A stretch of 64,000 bases of DNA, taken from contig CM070520.1 in the NCBI GenBank assembly GCA_036346375.1, positions 49,743,854 through 49,807,853 on the forward strand, written 5' to 3'. How positions within the stretch are numbered: position 1 is the first letter of the stretch; every line of letters starts with the position of its first letter. This DNA is from Guadua angustifolia (taxonomy: Eukaryota > Streptophyta > Magnoliopsida > Poales > Poaceae). The position numbers and the translations under genes were made by a program. Below, in pieces: positions 22,901 to 32,769 of this stretch. The notes under the pieces are model-generated. The model did not search any database. It worked only from the letters and a program-made list of their open reading frames with translations, and was not told where the DNA came from.

Positions 22901-25900
22901 TGAGGTATTTGTTTGTTTGCTTCCGAATTTGATTTCTGATTTGCTACCTTTTAACTTGTTCAGTTCTTGTTTATGTTTCCTGTCAGTGTATTGCAAGCAT
23001 TACTTCTATCATTCATCTTTTCTTAATGCCATTTATGTTTGCATTTTGTTTGTGCCTTGTTTTGTTCCTTTTTTTCCTTATCTTTGTTACATTCCCTCGT
23101 TTTAAAGTCTGAAAAGTAGTTTTGATTGGCTTATTGCCTTATTCACATTTATATTTTTCATTTATGTAACTTTATATCGAAAGATAAAAATACCAGAGAA
23201 GCCTCTATTTTGTTTGAAACAAGCATGACCAAGGTTATGCAAAACTTAGTCCCAGAAAACATCAAAACTCACAGCATCTATCAAATGCACCACACCTCCC
23301 ACAGCCACGTTATAGTTTGAAATATTTTAACAGTGGAAGCATATTCACAATCTCTTCTAGGTAGATGTGTAGATGAAGAGTGTCATCACTAGTATTGGAA
23401 CCTCTGTACCCTCTTCCTCATTGTTGGTCCTCGTTATAAACTTCAAAGCACACTGGCAAGTAGAAGCGAAACATTATGTTGACTATTCATAGAACTAGAG
23501 CCATGCCAACTTCCAAAAATTTTAATAATTGCATTGGTATTTTGAGCAACAAAGAACATAGGTGTTAGATAGTCTTGCTACAAATACAAGAAAAAAAACA
23601 TTTATTGCCCTGCGAAGGTCTTATTTACATAATCATGCCAAGCAATGCTTGAATTGATGAATTCTCTTAGTTGTGTTTATTTCACCATCTTTGCAGAAGA
23701 ACAATTTTAGCTATAATCTACTGTTCTTTTTATTTTTCAATGCAAATTACAGTCTAAGTGAGATTCAGAGTGCTCGAGGAATTGTGGATGTGCTGGATGA
23801 GATGTTAAATGCACTGGACCACAGACACCCTGAGGTAACTTTCTTCAAGAAAGCATTAAGTTTTAGTATGTTGTAGTTTAGTTTTGTGATATAAGTTCAC
23901 TGTCATACCTATTACAAGAAACAATCAATTATAAAACTTGTAGTTTTGTGATACAAGTTCTCTTAAATCTGTAGTAGTGTAAAATAGAAGCCAAACTGTG
24001 ATACCTATTACAAGAAGCAGTCAATTATAAACCTGTAGTTTTGTGATACAAGTTCTCCAAAATCTGTAGTGTAAAATATGAGCCAAAACATGTAGTTTTC
24101 TGACAGTTTGTACAAGAAACCTATAGTTTTGTGAAATTTACTCAAAAGTTTAATATGATATGGGATCTCTTCTAGACTTATGTTTTTTCGTTTGATGGAA
24201 AATTTAGACATAAATCATGCAATTTATTTCATATTTTCACACTATACTAGGATGATTGTAATTTCACATGTAGTGAGCTGTGGTATTTCATAGCATGTAT
24301 TGTCTTAGGGAAGGCTGTTAATCTTGTGATTGTGCCATTAATAATCAGGTCTAATGGTCTATAATGGATGACAAAGTAATTTGTTTACTCAGCTTCCAAC
24401 TTACGTGACATGTCTGGACTCTGGAGTCTAGTATATTATTCACTTAGAGCTCATCTATGCTTCTTTTCTCACCTGTTTACTGGAAATATGTGAATCATTT
24501 TACTCAATCTATTTTGATTTAAATGAAACATGTTTAGCATCATAAGGAGGATTCAGGGCATAGGAATAATTAAAGAGATTTCACAGCTGTAGTCTTTTTT
24601 TAAAACTTGGTTTTGTGGGAGAATGTAATAGTGCGTAACGTTTTCAAAGGTTTTCAATGTATATCGTGACAAAAAAGATTTGGAGAATTATAACAGCACA
24701 GTAACCTTTGTACAATTGAACTTTTGTGCCATAAGTTGGTTGAGGCCCAAATGGCTCATTCTATTCATTTTGCCCTGGCCTGGATCAGTTGTCCATAAAG
24801 TTTTGGCCTAGTTGATTTTTTAGGCCAATTGATTGTTTTTTTTTTCACCAAAATAAAACTTATATTGATGCCATGTCTCTTTGTTTCTCTGTTTTTAATA
24901 GTGTTATCCATGTGCCAATGTTCTTTGTTTTAAATCTTGATCTGATTGTGCTTCTTGCTGTAGGGCGTGAGGGAGGAAGTTATTGTTGACCTTGTTGGGC
25001 AGTGCCGATCTTATCAAACTCGCGTCATGGATCTTGTTAGCAATACTGGGTATTTATTTCTCCACTCTGAATTTTTGGCAACATGTATTCTAACATTGTC
25101 ATGTGACCGAACATCTGGTGCTCTCTCTGCAGTGATGAGAGCCATCTATTTCAGGCTCTAGGACTAAATGATGAATTGCAGCGTGTTCTTCAGCGTCATG
25201 ATGACATAGCAAAGGGAGTCCCCCCCAGTACAGGGACACCAGTGCCTGCTGCTCCTAATGTAAACCAAGCAACGGCCCCTCCTAGGCCTACTGGTGCTTC
25301 ATTTTCCCCACTACTTAATGTACACCATGAGGACGATGAACCAGAAGATGAGTTCTCCGTGCTTTCCCGCAGGCAAGCTATATTAGTTTCTCAATTCATA
25401 TCTGTCACTACTAGTTATTTTTCATACGTGCTAATGGTAGGCTCTAAGCTTTCAATGGTTGTCATAATCTATGAATCACCAATCCTTTGCAAAATTGCCT
25501 TACTGGTATCTGATGCTTATCAGATACGGTGATCCTCTGCGATCGGTGAAATTAAACATTTAAAATTAATAAAAAAATAATCCCGATCCTTCTCTGATGC
25601 TCTGCAGTACTTCTAGGCTAAAAACACAAAGCCAAGCCCAATCCAAACCATTTCTCATAACCCTAAAATCTCTCTCATTTCATTTAGTTATCTCTTCTAT
25701 AGCTGACCCCACCCCCCACCCCCAACACACACACAAAAATCCCTATACCTGGTCGCCACGCCTCCACCCAACCGACCGACGATTGCTACTAGCTGCCACC
25801 TTCTCTCCAACCTCCATCGAGCATGTGGGCCACCACTACCGGCCCCCTTCTCCCTCTGCGGTCTCACCGCTGCCACCTCTCTACCTAGCCCAATCGCCGC

Positions 25901-27115
25901 CGCCTCCTCCCACTGCAATCTCGCGGCTATCGCCTTCTCCCTCTACAAGCCGTCGTTGTCTCCCCTCCCTTCTACCGCCACTTGGCCTGATAATCACCAC
26001 CACCGCTGTCTTCCCCCTCTACAATTTCGCCACCGCCTTCTCCCTTTGTAAGCCATCGTCGCCTTCTCCCTCTTACATTCTTTTTTTATTTTTTAAAAAC
26101 ATATATACTTGCCATATCGCTAGATTCTTGTTTTTGAGAAATTGCGTATCACCGTACCGGTGTCGCGTATCGGTGATACATAGGTCGTAATATCAACTCA
26201 TATCATCATTTTCTCAAAATTGTTGGTTGTTGACTACTCTTTAAAAAATGTTTCTTTATGGTCATGTCATGTTACCAGGAATCAGTGATTTTTTTAGTTT
26301 GTCAGCTGATGTACAGATAAATGCTTTGTAGGTCTGCAAGGGATGGCACAGGAGCACAGGGCGGCCTGCCTTCTGTTCCAAGAAATGAAAGGCCAAGGCC
26401 ATTTCTTCCTCCACCACCAGCCTCAAAGAGGCCTGTTTACACAGAAGCAAGCAATGTGGACTATCTTAGTGGAGACTCCTACAAGTCAGAAAAAGTATCA
26501 GATGATTTTATTAACCCAACTGCCCCAGCCAATACATCTGCATCATCTCATTCGAAAACAGAAATGAATCCACTGCCAAGTTATGATGATCGGTCAGGAA
26601 GTGTGTCTGACGACTTCATAAACCCGACAGCGGTACCCAGCTTCTCTATGCCTTCTCGTCCTATGAGTGATTCAAAACGTTCATCTGTGAATCGGCAGGA
26701 GAGACTACCTGATGATGACTTTATAAACCCAACCGCACTTCCTGGTTTTTCTTCATCCTCAACTACTAAAAACTATGAAGATTCCAGTGAAGATCTTCCA
26801 AAAGCTCCATGGGAAGGGCAAGCTCCAGGTTCCCTGCCGCCGCCTCCAGCAAGATATGGACAAAGGCAGCAGTACTTTGAGCAACAGCACGGGTTTCCTG
26901 GTGGGAACAATGGAGGTGGCTACAACGGACTGGTGACACAGACAGAAAACCTCTCTCTTAATCAAAGGAACACTGAGAATGAGAGGACTGCATCAGTGTC
27001 AACTGCATCCGGCCAGACCAAACCCGAGGATTCTCTTTTCAAGGATCTTGTTGATTTTGCTAAGAACAAGCCATCTTCTCCTTCTAAACCAGCCAACAGC
27101 CGCAGGACTCGCTGA
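19958..27115 (+). CDS. TOM1-like (TOL) VHS-GAT protein, nine exons, about 587 aa
   Basis: Coding exons: 19958-20064, 21189-21267, 22200-22298, 22392-22505, 22732-22904, 23753-23834, 24964-25049, 25133-25372, 26332-27115. All phases join without stops. Residues about 8-135 form a VHS domain (ATSDMLIGPDWAVNIELCD, then LKLLKKRLGNKN, ALETLSKNCGD, LIDTWQVAFGG). Residues about 191-275 form a GAT domain (SARGIVDVLDEMLNALDHR, CRSYQTRVMDLV, LNDELQRVLQRHDDIAKG). The proline-rich C-terminus carries three DDFINPTA motifs near residues 384, 420 and 455 and ends SRRTR. In plants TOL proteins bind ubiquitinated membrane cargo and substitute for ESCRT-0 in delivery to multivesicular bodies; that role is inferred from the family. 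Start choice: the first ATG giving the conserved ATSDMLIGPDW start. Intron 8 has a GC donor. Which TOL paralogue this is cannot be settled here. Confidence 0.95.
21330..21930. repeat. Insertion in TOL intron 2
   Basis: GCTATGCTGCATGGACACG near 21331 faces GTGTCGGTGCTACAGAGC near 21917 as imperfect inverted ends. The enclosed sequence is unlike the surrounding intron. Class not identified. Confidence 0.35.
23906..24100. repeat. Tandem duplication in TOL intron 6
   Basis: Two imperfect copies of a roughly 97-bp unit share ATACCTATTACAAGAA, TCAATTATAAA and GTAGTTTTGTGATACAAGTT. Confidence 0.75.
25373..26331 (+). other. TOL intron 8, GC-AG type, with repeat insert
   Basis: The junction must be CGCAG|GCAAGC...TTTGTAG|GTCTGC, because only this keeps the reading frame (Ser-Arg-Arg-Ser-Ala). 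The donor is therefore GC rather than GT, with the strong AG|GCAAG context usual for GC introns. The C-rich block inside (25515-26185) has ends containing GATACGGTGAT and TATCGGTGATAC and looks inserted. A 197-residue open frame in it is not supported as a gene. Confidence 0.8.
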
Positions 27116-27191
27116 GATGGGTGCTGTGTTGCAAGTACCGGAGTTGCTATGCTGATGGTCGTACAGATTAGTGACTTTAGATATACCATCA

Positions 27192-27197
27192 AATAAA
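27192..27197 (+). terminator. Candidate poly(A) signal of TOL
   Basis: AATAAA lies 77 bp after the stop codon. Plant signals are loose, so this is only a candidate. Confidence 0.45.
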
Positions 27198-27828
27198 AGG
27201 GTTCAGACTGATTTGCATTACCTTGGGGATTATTTTGGTTGCATAAGGTGTTGCACATTCGACAATTAGAATTACAGTTGTCAGATACAAATGCTTGGTC
27301 ATCATTCCGGGTGTGCTGTGTTGTGAGTTGCTTTTGACCTTTTGCGATATTGGTTTTCTGTTCTGCCTCCATTTTACTTAGCTGTATATATTACTAAATT
27401 TGACAGCAATATTCATAGTTCAGCTTGCATTTTGAAGAGAAGTATACTGTTCCTTTCCAGTGGAAAAAGTACGACCTGTCGTGAAACTGTCAGTTTCTTC
27501 ACCTGTTCTTTTGCAGAGCAGCAGATCGTGTAGAATTCATGAGTCAGGGCAGTTCTCTGCAGATAAATCCCAATAACGTGGACAAAATGCATGACAGTTC
27601 TTTCGCTTGCATATATGGACGGGTGTAGATCATGGGTAAGATTGGGTGTGAAAAGAAATCAAAGGTTGAGATATATGTACTAAAAAAATGTGTAATGTGT
27701 GAAGCATTTTCCTTAGTAAATGGAACAGAACGTAGTTTCCATGAAATTATACACAGCACAAAGGCCAAAGATATCTAAGATGCATGACACAAAAACAAGC
27801 ATACGTACGTGTTCGTCAAATAAGGTTG
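27198..27828. other. TOL 3' flank up to element A
   Basis: Likely 3' untranslated region, then intergenic sequence. No gene recognised. Confidence 0.35.
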
Positions 27829-27833
27829 TATAA

Positions 27834-30800
27834 TCTAACATCCTCAATTTCGAGTTTCTGCTAAGAGTTAATTTAAAATAATTAAATTCAAAATTTGGAT
27901 TTTCCTCGGTTTTCTAATTAACTTGGCATCCATATCCTTTTAAAATTAAAGTCCAATCCTTTACCGTCCGTAAAATCAAAATTTCAAATTCCGGTCCTTA
28001 CTCGAAATTCCACCAACGTCTCAAAATCCTCCAAAAATCCCAAAACCTATTGCATTAGGTTCTAAATATTCCAAAATGATTTTGGGAATTTTTCCAAGAT
28101 TTATAGAATCTCGTTGCTATTTGATCTCTCGCGCCATTTCATCAAATTCATTTTATTCGTCCCGGAATTATCTAAATTCTAAAATTCATCCAAAATCTGT
28201 GAAACTAATTTTATTGGGTTCCATTTATTCCCTAGTAGTTTTAGAAATTTTTCTGGGACTTTTAGACCCTTTTTGCTATTTTATCTCGCGTGCCATTGAA
28301 TCTACACTATTCAAATCCTAGCCAATAGGAGAACGCCACGTGGTGAACACTGTTCATCTTCCTCATGCAAACTCCAGTACAGAGAAGCTGTTTCTCCCGT
28401 GCTTGGCTTTCAAATTTTCAACTATCATAACTTCTTCATTAGTGCACCAAATCAAGTGATTCCAGTTGCGTTTGGAAGGTGTGATCGCAAGGAATTCATT
28501 CCGGCTTCTCCTCCTCAAACATCTCAAACCGCGCGATAAGCATTCAAATCAAGATCATTGTTTCTTTCATTGCACGCATTGCTCCGCCTTTTTCGAGTGC
28601 TACCACCTCCTATAAGAGCGTCCCGGCATCCTCTACCCGGTGCTCACTTCCTCTCTCAGTATCTCCACTTCAATATTTCGAGAGCTCGAAGAAACCGACG
28701 TCGGTTGTCCTCCGTCGACATCGCCACGGCAACTTTTGATCCGGTGAGGCGATTGCAATTCCGTTCGCGTCACCGTGTGCGCGTCGTCGCCACGATCAAA
28801 AGCCCTCAATCAAATTCAGATTTTGTTGCAGGACAGCGACGAATTTCGCGGTTGAAGTTTTCGATTGGAGCGTCGTTCTTGGTCGATTTCTCGCAAACCG
28901 TTGATCCCCTCCGAAATCCGGTAACACCGCTAGGTTCGTCTCGTCGCGTTCTACACGGTGCTCACTTTATTTTTGCTATTCCATGTCCCAAATTTTTTTT
29001 TATTTCGGCCGCTGCCGTCGCCGGCATGCCACAGTTGCACCAACTCCGGCCATCCTCCGGCCAAACCATCAGGTGCACCACCTCCCCTGAGTCCGACCGC
29101 ACCTGCTCCACCCCCCTACGTTCTCTGTTCCTTCCCCATGAGGAAGAAGCACTAGTGTATGACAGCCGGCCCCACATGTCAATGAGTAAAGCAAAATCAG
29201 GAAAATCCAAGAAAAGAAGATGCTGTGGAATATTCCCTCGTTTGTCTTTTTTCAGTATTTTTAGAATTCAAATGCTTATAACTTTGTCATACAAACTCCA
29301 AATCACTCCGTTCAAATTCCTAAATTCATCTAAATTCAATACCTTCCTGCCAGTACTAATTTTATAATTTTTAGATTTTGTTGGTTTTATTTTATTTATT
29401 TGGTTGTACCGTTTTGCAGAGTCAAAGAAATCGCGAACCGCCGACGCTGTTGTTTAACCTTAGGACTTTGATACCCTCGCTGCGACCAAATGCAAGTCTC
29501 CTTGATGCACGTTGATCCCATTGTTTATAACTGTTTTATAAAATGTTTCCAACTTGCATGGCTATTTATATAAACTGATGATGTTAAAATATAGGATGTT
29601 AGTTATACCCATTTTGAAATGACATCCTTATTGTTTGATTACCATGCCTTTGTAACCTTAAGTTTTGAATCATGAAATCATATATCATGTGATTAACCTT
29701 GTTTAATATGTTAGATGTGCTTAGAATTGATGTTGATTAAAAATACCTATGACGGGTTAAATTCTAAATGTTGTTGAAATATGTTTTATCAAAACTATAG
29801 CAAGGTGATTGCTGCTGTGATTGTAAAATAAAAATAAAATAAAAATGGTTTTGATTGGGGCGAATGGTTTGTCAAGCAAAAGGATGGAGCACCGGTTCTC
29901 GTTTGTAAGCCGCCTAATCAATTTAAGGACCGACGCCATGACCGTCCATTCTAAGCATTACCGCAACCACATGTCTATAATGGGTATGACCTGGCTGAAT
30001 AATTTGTAGAAACCTAACTTAGACTCTTGCCAGTTGGTGGCATGTGGGTGCTTGGGATGGAGGCAAGTCGATTTCCCACCTGCCAAAAAAGGGGGCTTCA
30101 GATCTTGGGTGGATGGAACCCAACAATGTGAAACCTCAGCGGTGGGTCGGGTTAGGCGATACATTGTAAAGGCCTTGTCATGATATCTCAAATGCACACC
30201 TAAGGAAGTGTGTTAATAGCTTGGCATCAAGAGAATATCATGTCTTGTGGGTAAAGCTGTACACCTCTGCAGAATTAAAACTATTCGAATAGCCGTGCCT
30301 ACGATCAAAGGCAAAGCGAAGAATGCTTTCATCCTGGTAGACTTGGTTTTGGTTTTAAAATAACGATGCTTTGGGATTCGGGAGTGGATAGAACTCTTGG
30401 CTGTTTATTTGGCGGATTGAGCCAATCAGGTAGATGGAACCTGTTTTGATCATGATGGATAGAGTCGTGCGCCAGAATACTAGTGATGGTGGATAGAACC
30501 TTCGCTAGAATAATATATATATTCAATTGTTAAAATATTTGTTAAAATGTGCATTGTGAAAATTATTATTAAGTATAGTTTGATGAAACTTGGCTTTATG
30601 CAAAAGAACCCTATTAAGCCTTTCCTCGGAAAGCCCTACATGTTGCATTTTCCTAGACTTGCGGAGTACGTTTGTACTCACATGCTACACAAAATTTTGT
30701 CATCAGAGAATTACCAAGATGCAGTCGAAGACAATGAGTTCTATGACGAAGAGTTCGTTGGAGATCACCAAGATAACTAAGCGCGCGCTCCTAGTCGTCG

Positions 30801-31030
30801 CCTGTGGTGTCTTTTGGGTTTTATCTTGTTGTTTTTGTTTCACACAGTAACTCGGTCATGTGACCAGGAGATGTAATAAATAGCCATGTGGTTGGTACTT
30901 TATATTTATGCTATTACTTCGTTCTATTCTGGTTATGATTATCACTGCTTCACTGTGTGTACTAGCAATTGATCTTGGACTAGTATGGAAATACACAGGA
31001 GATTCCGGATGGTAAATCTGGGGTCCCACA
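27834..31030 (+). repeat. 5' LTR of element A (3.2 kb)
   Basis: It starts TCTAACATCC (TG eroded to TC) and ends GGTCCCACA, and pairs with 51960-60341 minus C2. It contains TATAAGA at 28611, a GC-rich leader (28600-29200), the exon-like island 29421-29495, the CTCTGCAGA block near 30265 and the GAGTAC/GTACTC hairpin at 30664-30679. Confidence 0.93.
28611..28617 (+). promoter_or_regulatory. TATA box of A 5' LTR
   Basis: TATAAGA in a C-rich context, repeated at 52714-52720 in the 3' LTR, about 780 bp from the LTR start. Confidence 0.6.
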
Positions 31031-31034
31031 GAGG

Positions 31035-31046
31035 TGGTATCAGAGC
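31035..31046 (+). other. Primer-binding site of A (tRNA-iMet)
   Basis: TGGTATCAGAGC, complementary to the 3' end of plant initiator tRNA-Met, four bases after the LTR. Confidence 0.92.
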
Positions 31047-31213
31047 TGTGACGACTGTAGAACGCGACCTAGTTAGAATGGCAAAGCCCTAAGGACGAAT
31101 ATTTTATAAAAATTACTTAACAAAATTTTAAAAGTTTCTTTGTTTTTGTCCTTTCTTTTGTTGACAAATATTTTTAAATTGTTTACTAATCTTATCTTTT
31201 TCAAAATTTGTAG

Positions 31214-32098
31214 ATGACTTTTTACACCACGTTCGCTCAGCAAGAGAGTGGCTTCTGTGACGTGTTACCACTCTTGCTTCAGCATCTGGGTTTTGCTCAA
31301 CGCCCAGAATACAGCTGTCGATCTATCGCTCGTGGTGGTATGAGCATATGGAGGGTGAAGTTGGTCATCTTCGCCAGAGGTCAGCAGGAGGATGACTGTC
31401 CTTTCCACTTCACTGCGGAGCGTCTGGAAGTTCGCGATGCACTTCAGGATGTTGCCCGGCATGCCATTGTTCGCCTGGGCCACATTTTCATTAATCAGCT
31501 GGACCTTTCGCCTTTTCTACACTTTCCCTATGCAGACAGGGGAGAGTCGTTCAGTCTTTTCATAGTTTTGGCAGGTGATCATGATCCTACCATCCGGCAC
31601 ATGAGTTCTTTCATCCAGGCCCAGGATAATGCTTATGTGCGCATGTCAGAGGAGCTTCATCGTACCCGCGAGGACCTGGCCGCTCTTCAGATGGAGGTAA
31701 ACAAGCTTAAGGGAATCCTCTCTTGCGGCTTCGGCAGACTGCTCCAGCTCCACCCTGAGGTTCCTCACCAAGACCGCCTGTCCAGCTCGGCTCAGAGGAC
31801 TAGTCGATTCAGAGCCTTTTTCGATGTCAAGCCAAGCAAGCGTCGCCGTCTCCAGTACAGCCTTTCTCCGCGCAAGTCCACGCGTGTTGTGGAGGTGCAC
31901 GTGGAGGACTCCATCTCTTCTTCTGAGGAGTCCAGCAACGGCAGCAGTTCTTTCAACGTGGAGGACTTCATTTCTTCTTTTGAAGAGTCCAGCAGTGGCA
32001 ACAGTTCTTTCAACGTGGAGGACTTCATTTCTTCTTCTGAGGAGTCCAGCAGTAGCAGCAGTTCTTTCAGTGTGGAGGATGTCTCATCCAGAGTTTAG
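31214..32098 (+). CDS. Extra ORF upstream of gag in element A (ORF0-like), 294 aa
   Basis: An unbroken frame between the primer-binding site and gag. Residues about 14-120 are a folded-looking region (LLLQHLGFAQRPEY, GGMSIWRVKLVIF, LEVRDALQDVARHAIVRL). A heptad-like helix follows at about 138-165 (SEELHRTREDLAALQMEVNK). A basic cluster KPSKRRR lies near 206. Then come three 19-residue acidic-serine repeats (VEDFISS-EESS, 57 bp each, 31901-32071). It is neither gag nor pol. Extra ORFs upstream of gag are known in some rice gypsy elements, and this may be one of those. Function unknown. It is striking that it stays open while gag and pol of the same element are riddled with stops. Confidence 0.8.
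   Translation: MTFYTTFAQQESGFCDVLPLLLQHLGFAQRPEYSCRSIARGGMSIWRVKLVIFARGQQEDDCPFHFTAERLEVRDALQDVARHAIVRLGHIFINQLDLSPFLHFPYADRGESFSLFIVLAGDHDPTIRHMSSFIQAQDNAYVRMSEELHRTREDLAALQMEVNKLKGILSCGFGRLLQLHPEVPHQDRLSSSAQRTSRFRAFFDVKPSKRRRLQYSLSPRKSTRVVEVHVEDSISSSEESSNGSSSFNVEDFISSFEESSSGNSSFNVEDFISSSEESSSSSSSFSVEDVSSRV
31901..32071 (+). repeat. 57-bp minisatellite inside the ORF0-like gene
   Basis: Three in-frame units starting at 31901, 31958 and 32015, each beginning GTGGAGGAC and ending TCTTTCA(A/G)(C/T), plus a partial fourth. Confidence 0.95.
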
Positions 32099-32371
32099 AG
32101 TTTTGGAGTAGTTTGTTTGGCTTTGGGCCGTAGTACCCTTCCTTTTGTTCACGTTTAGAACAATGAATAAGTTGTGCGATGGACTGTATCGTGCTTCTAT
32201 GCATTTGTGATACAGCCTTTTTTTTAAAAGCTATTTTGGTTTAAATAAAGATTTCAGTTGGAGTTTCCTTTCTTTTGTTGTGTTTTTGTTTCGATGGATG
32301 TTATCTAGTCCCCTGTTTCTTATCTTTGCTTTTCCCTCTTTCCTTGTGCTTTCCCCGTCGTTGGTTTCAAG

Positions 32372-32769
32372 ATGGAGAACACTGGCAGAGGTTGTGGCAA
32401 AGGAAGAAGAGGAGGCCATGTTAGAGGCCATGGTCGTGGACATGGCAGAGTTCAATTCCAGGATGAAGTGCCATTAGAACAGCAGCAGTTCAATGAGAAT
32501 GACCAAGTGCCACCTTCTCCAGCGCAACAGAACCAAGTGCCACCCCCACCCCCGAATCAACCACCCAGCATGGAACAAATGATGGCCATGCAACTCGCAG
32601 ATCCTTCAATCAAATTTCAAGTCGCCTCAACAAAGCCGCAGCTCGACCACCTTTAATCTAAGTTTGGGGAGTTCATGAGGACTAGACCCCCGACGTTTGC
32701 TGGATTTGTTGATTCGTTGGAAGCAGATGACCGGTTAAAGGAGGTCGAGAGGAAACTTTATCGGCCCAA
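32372..32769 (+). pseudogene. gag of element A, N-terminal part
   Basis: From the ATG at 32372 the frame has a Gly/Arg-rich start (GRGHGRGHGR), a Pro/Gln-rich stretch and IKFQVASTKPQ, then a TAA at 32654-32656. Without the stop the same frame continues into the capsid-type EFMRTRPPTFAGF...EADDRLKEVERKLY. B interrupts it at 32770, and A resumes after 48734 with ILYASHQLKGTTA, the next part of gag. Gag would form the retrotransposon particle. This copy is dead: a premature stop, then the insertion, then an internal deletion (see 48735). Confidence 0.85.

Noticed and set aside
25597..26190. 197-aa Pro/Ser-rich ORF
   Set aside because: Lies wholly within TOL intron 8 in C-rich low-complexity sequence.
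28558..29367. 269-aa ORF in the 5' LTR of A
   Set aside because: It is the GC-rich LTR leader; the 3' LTR copy does not keep the frame.
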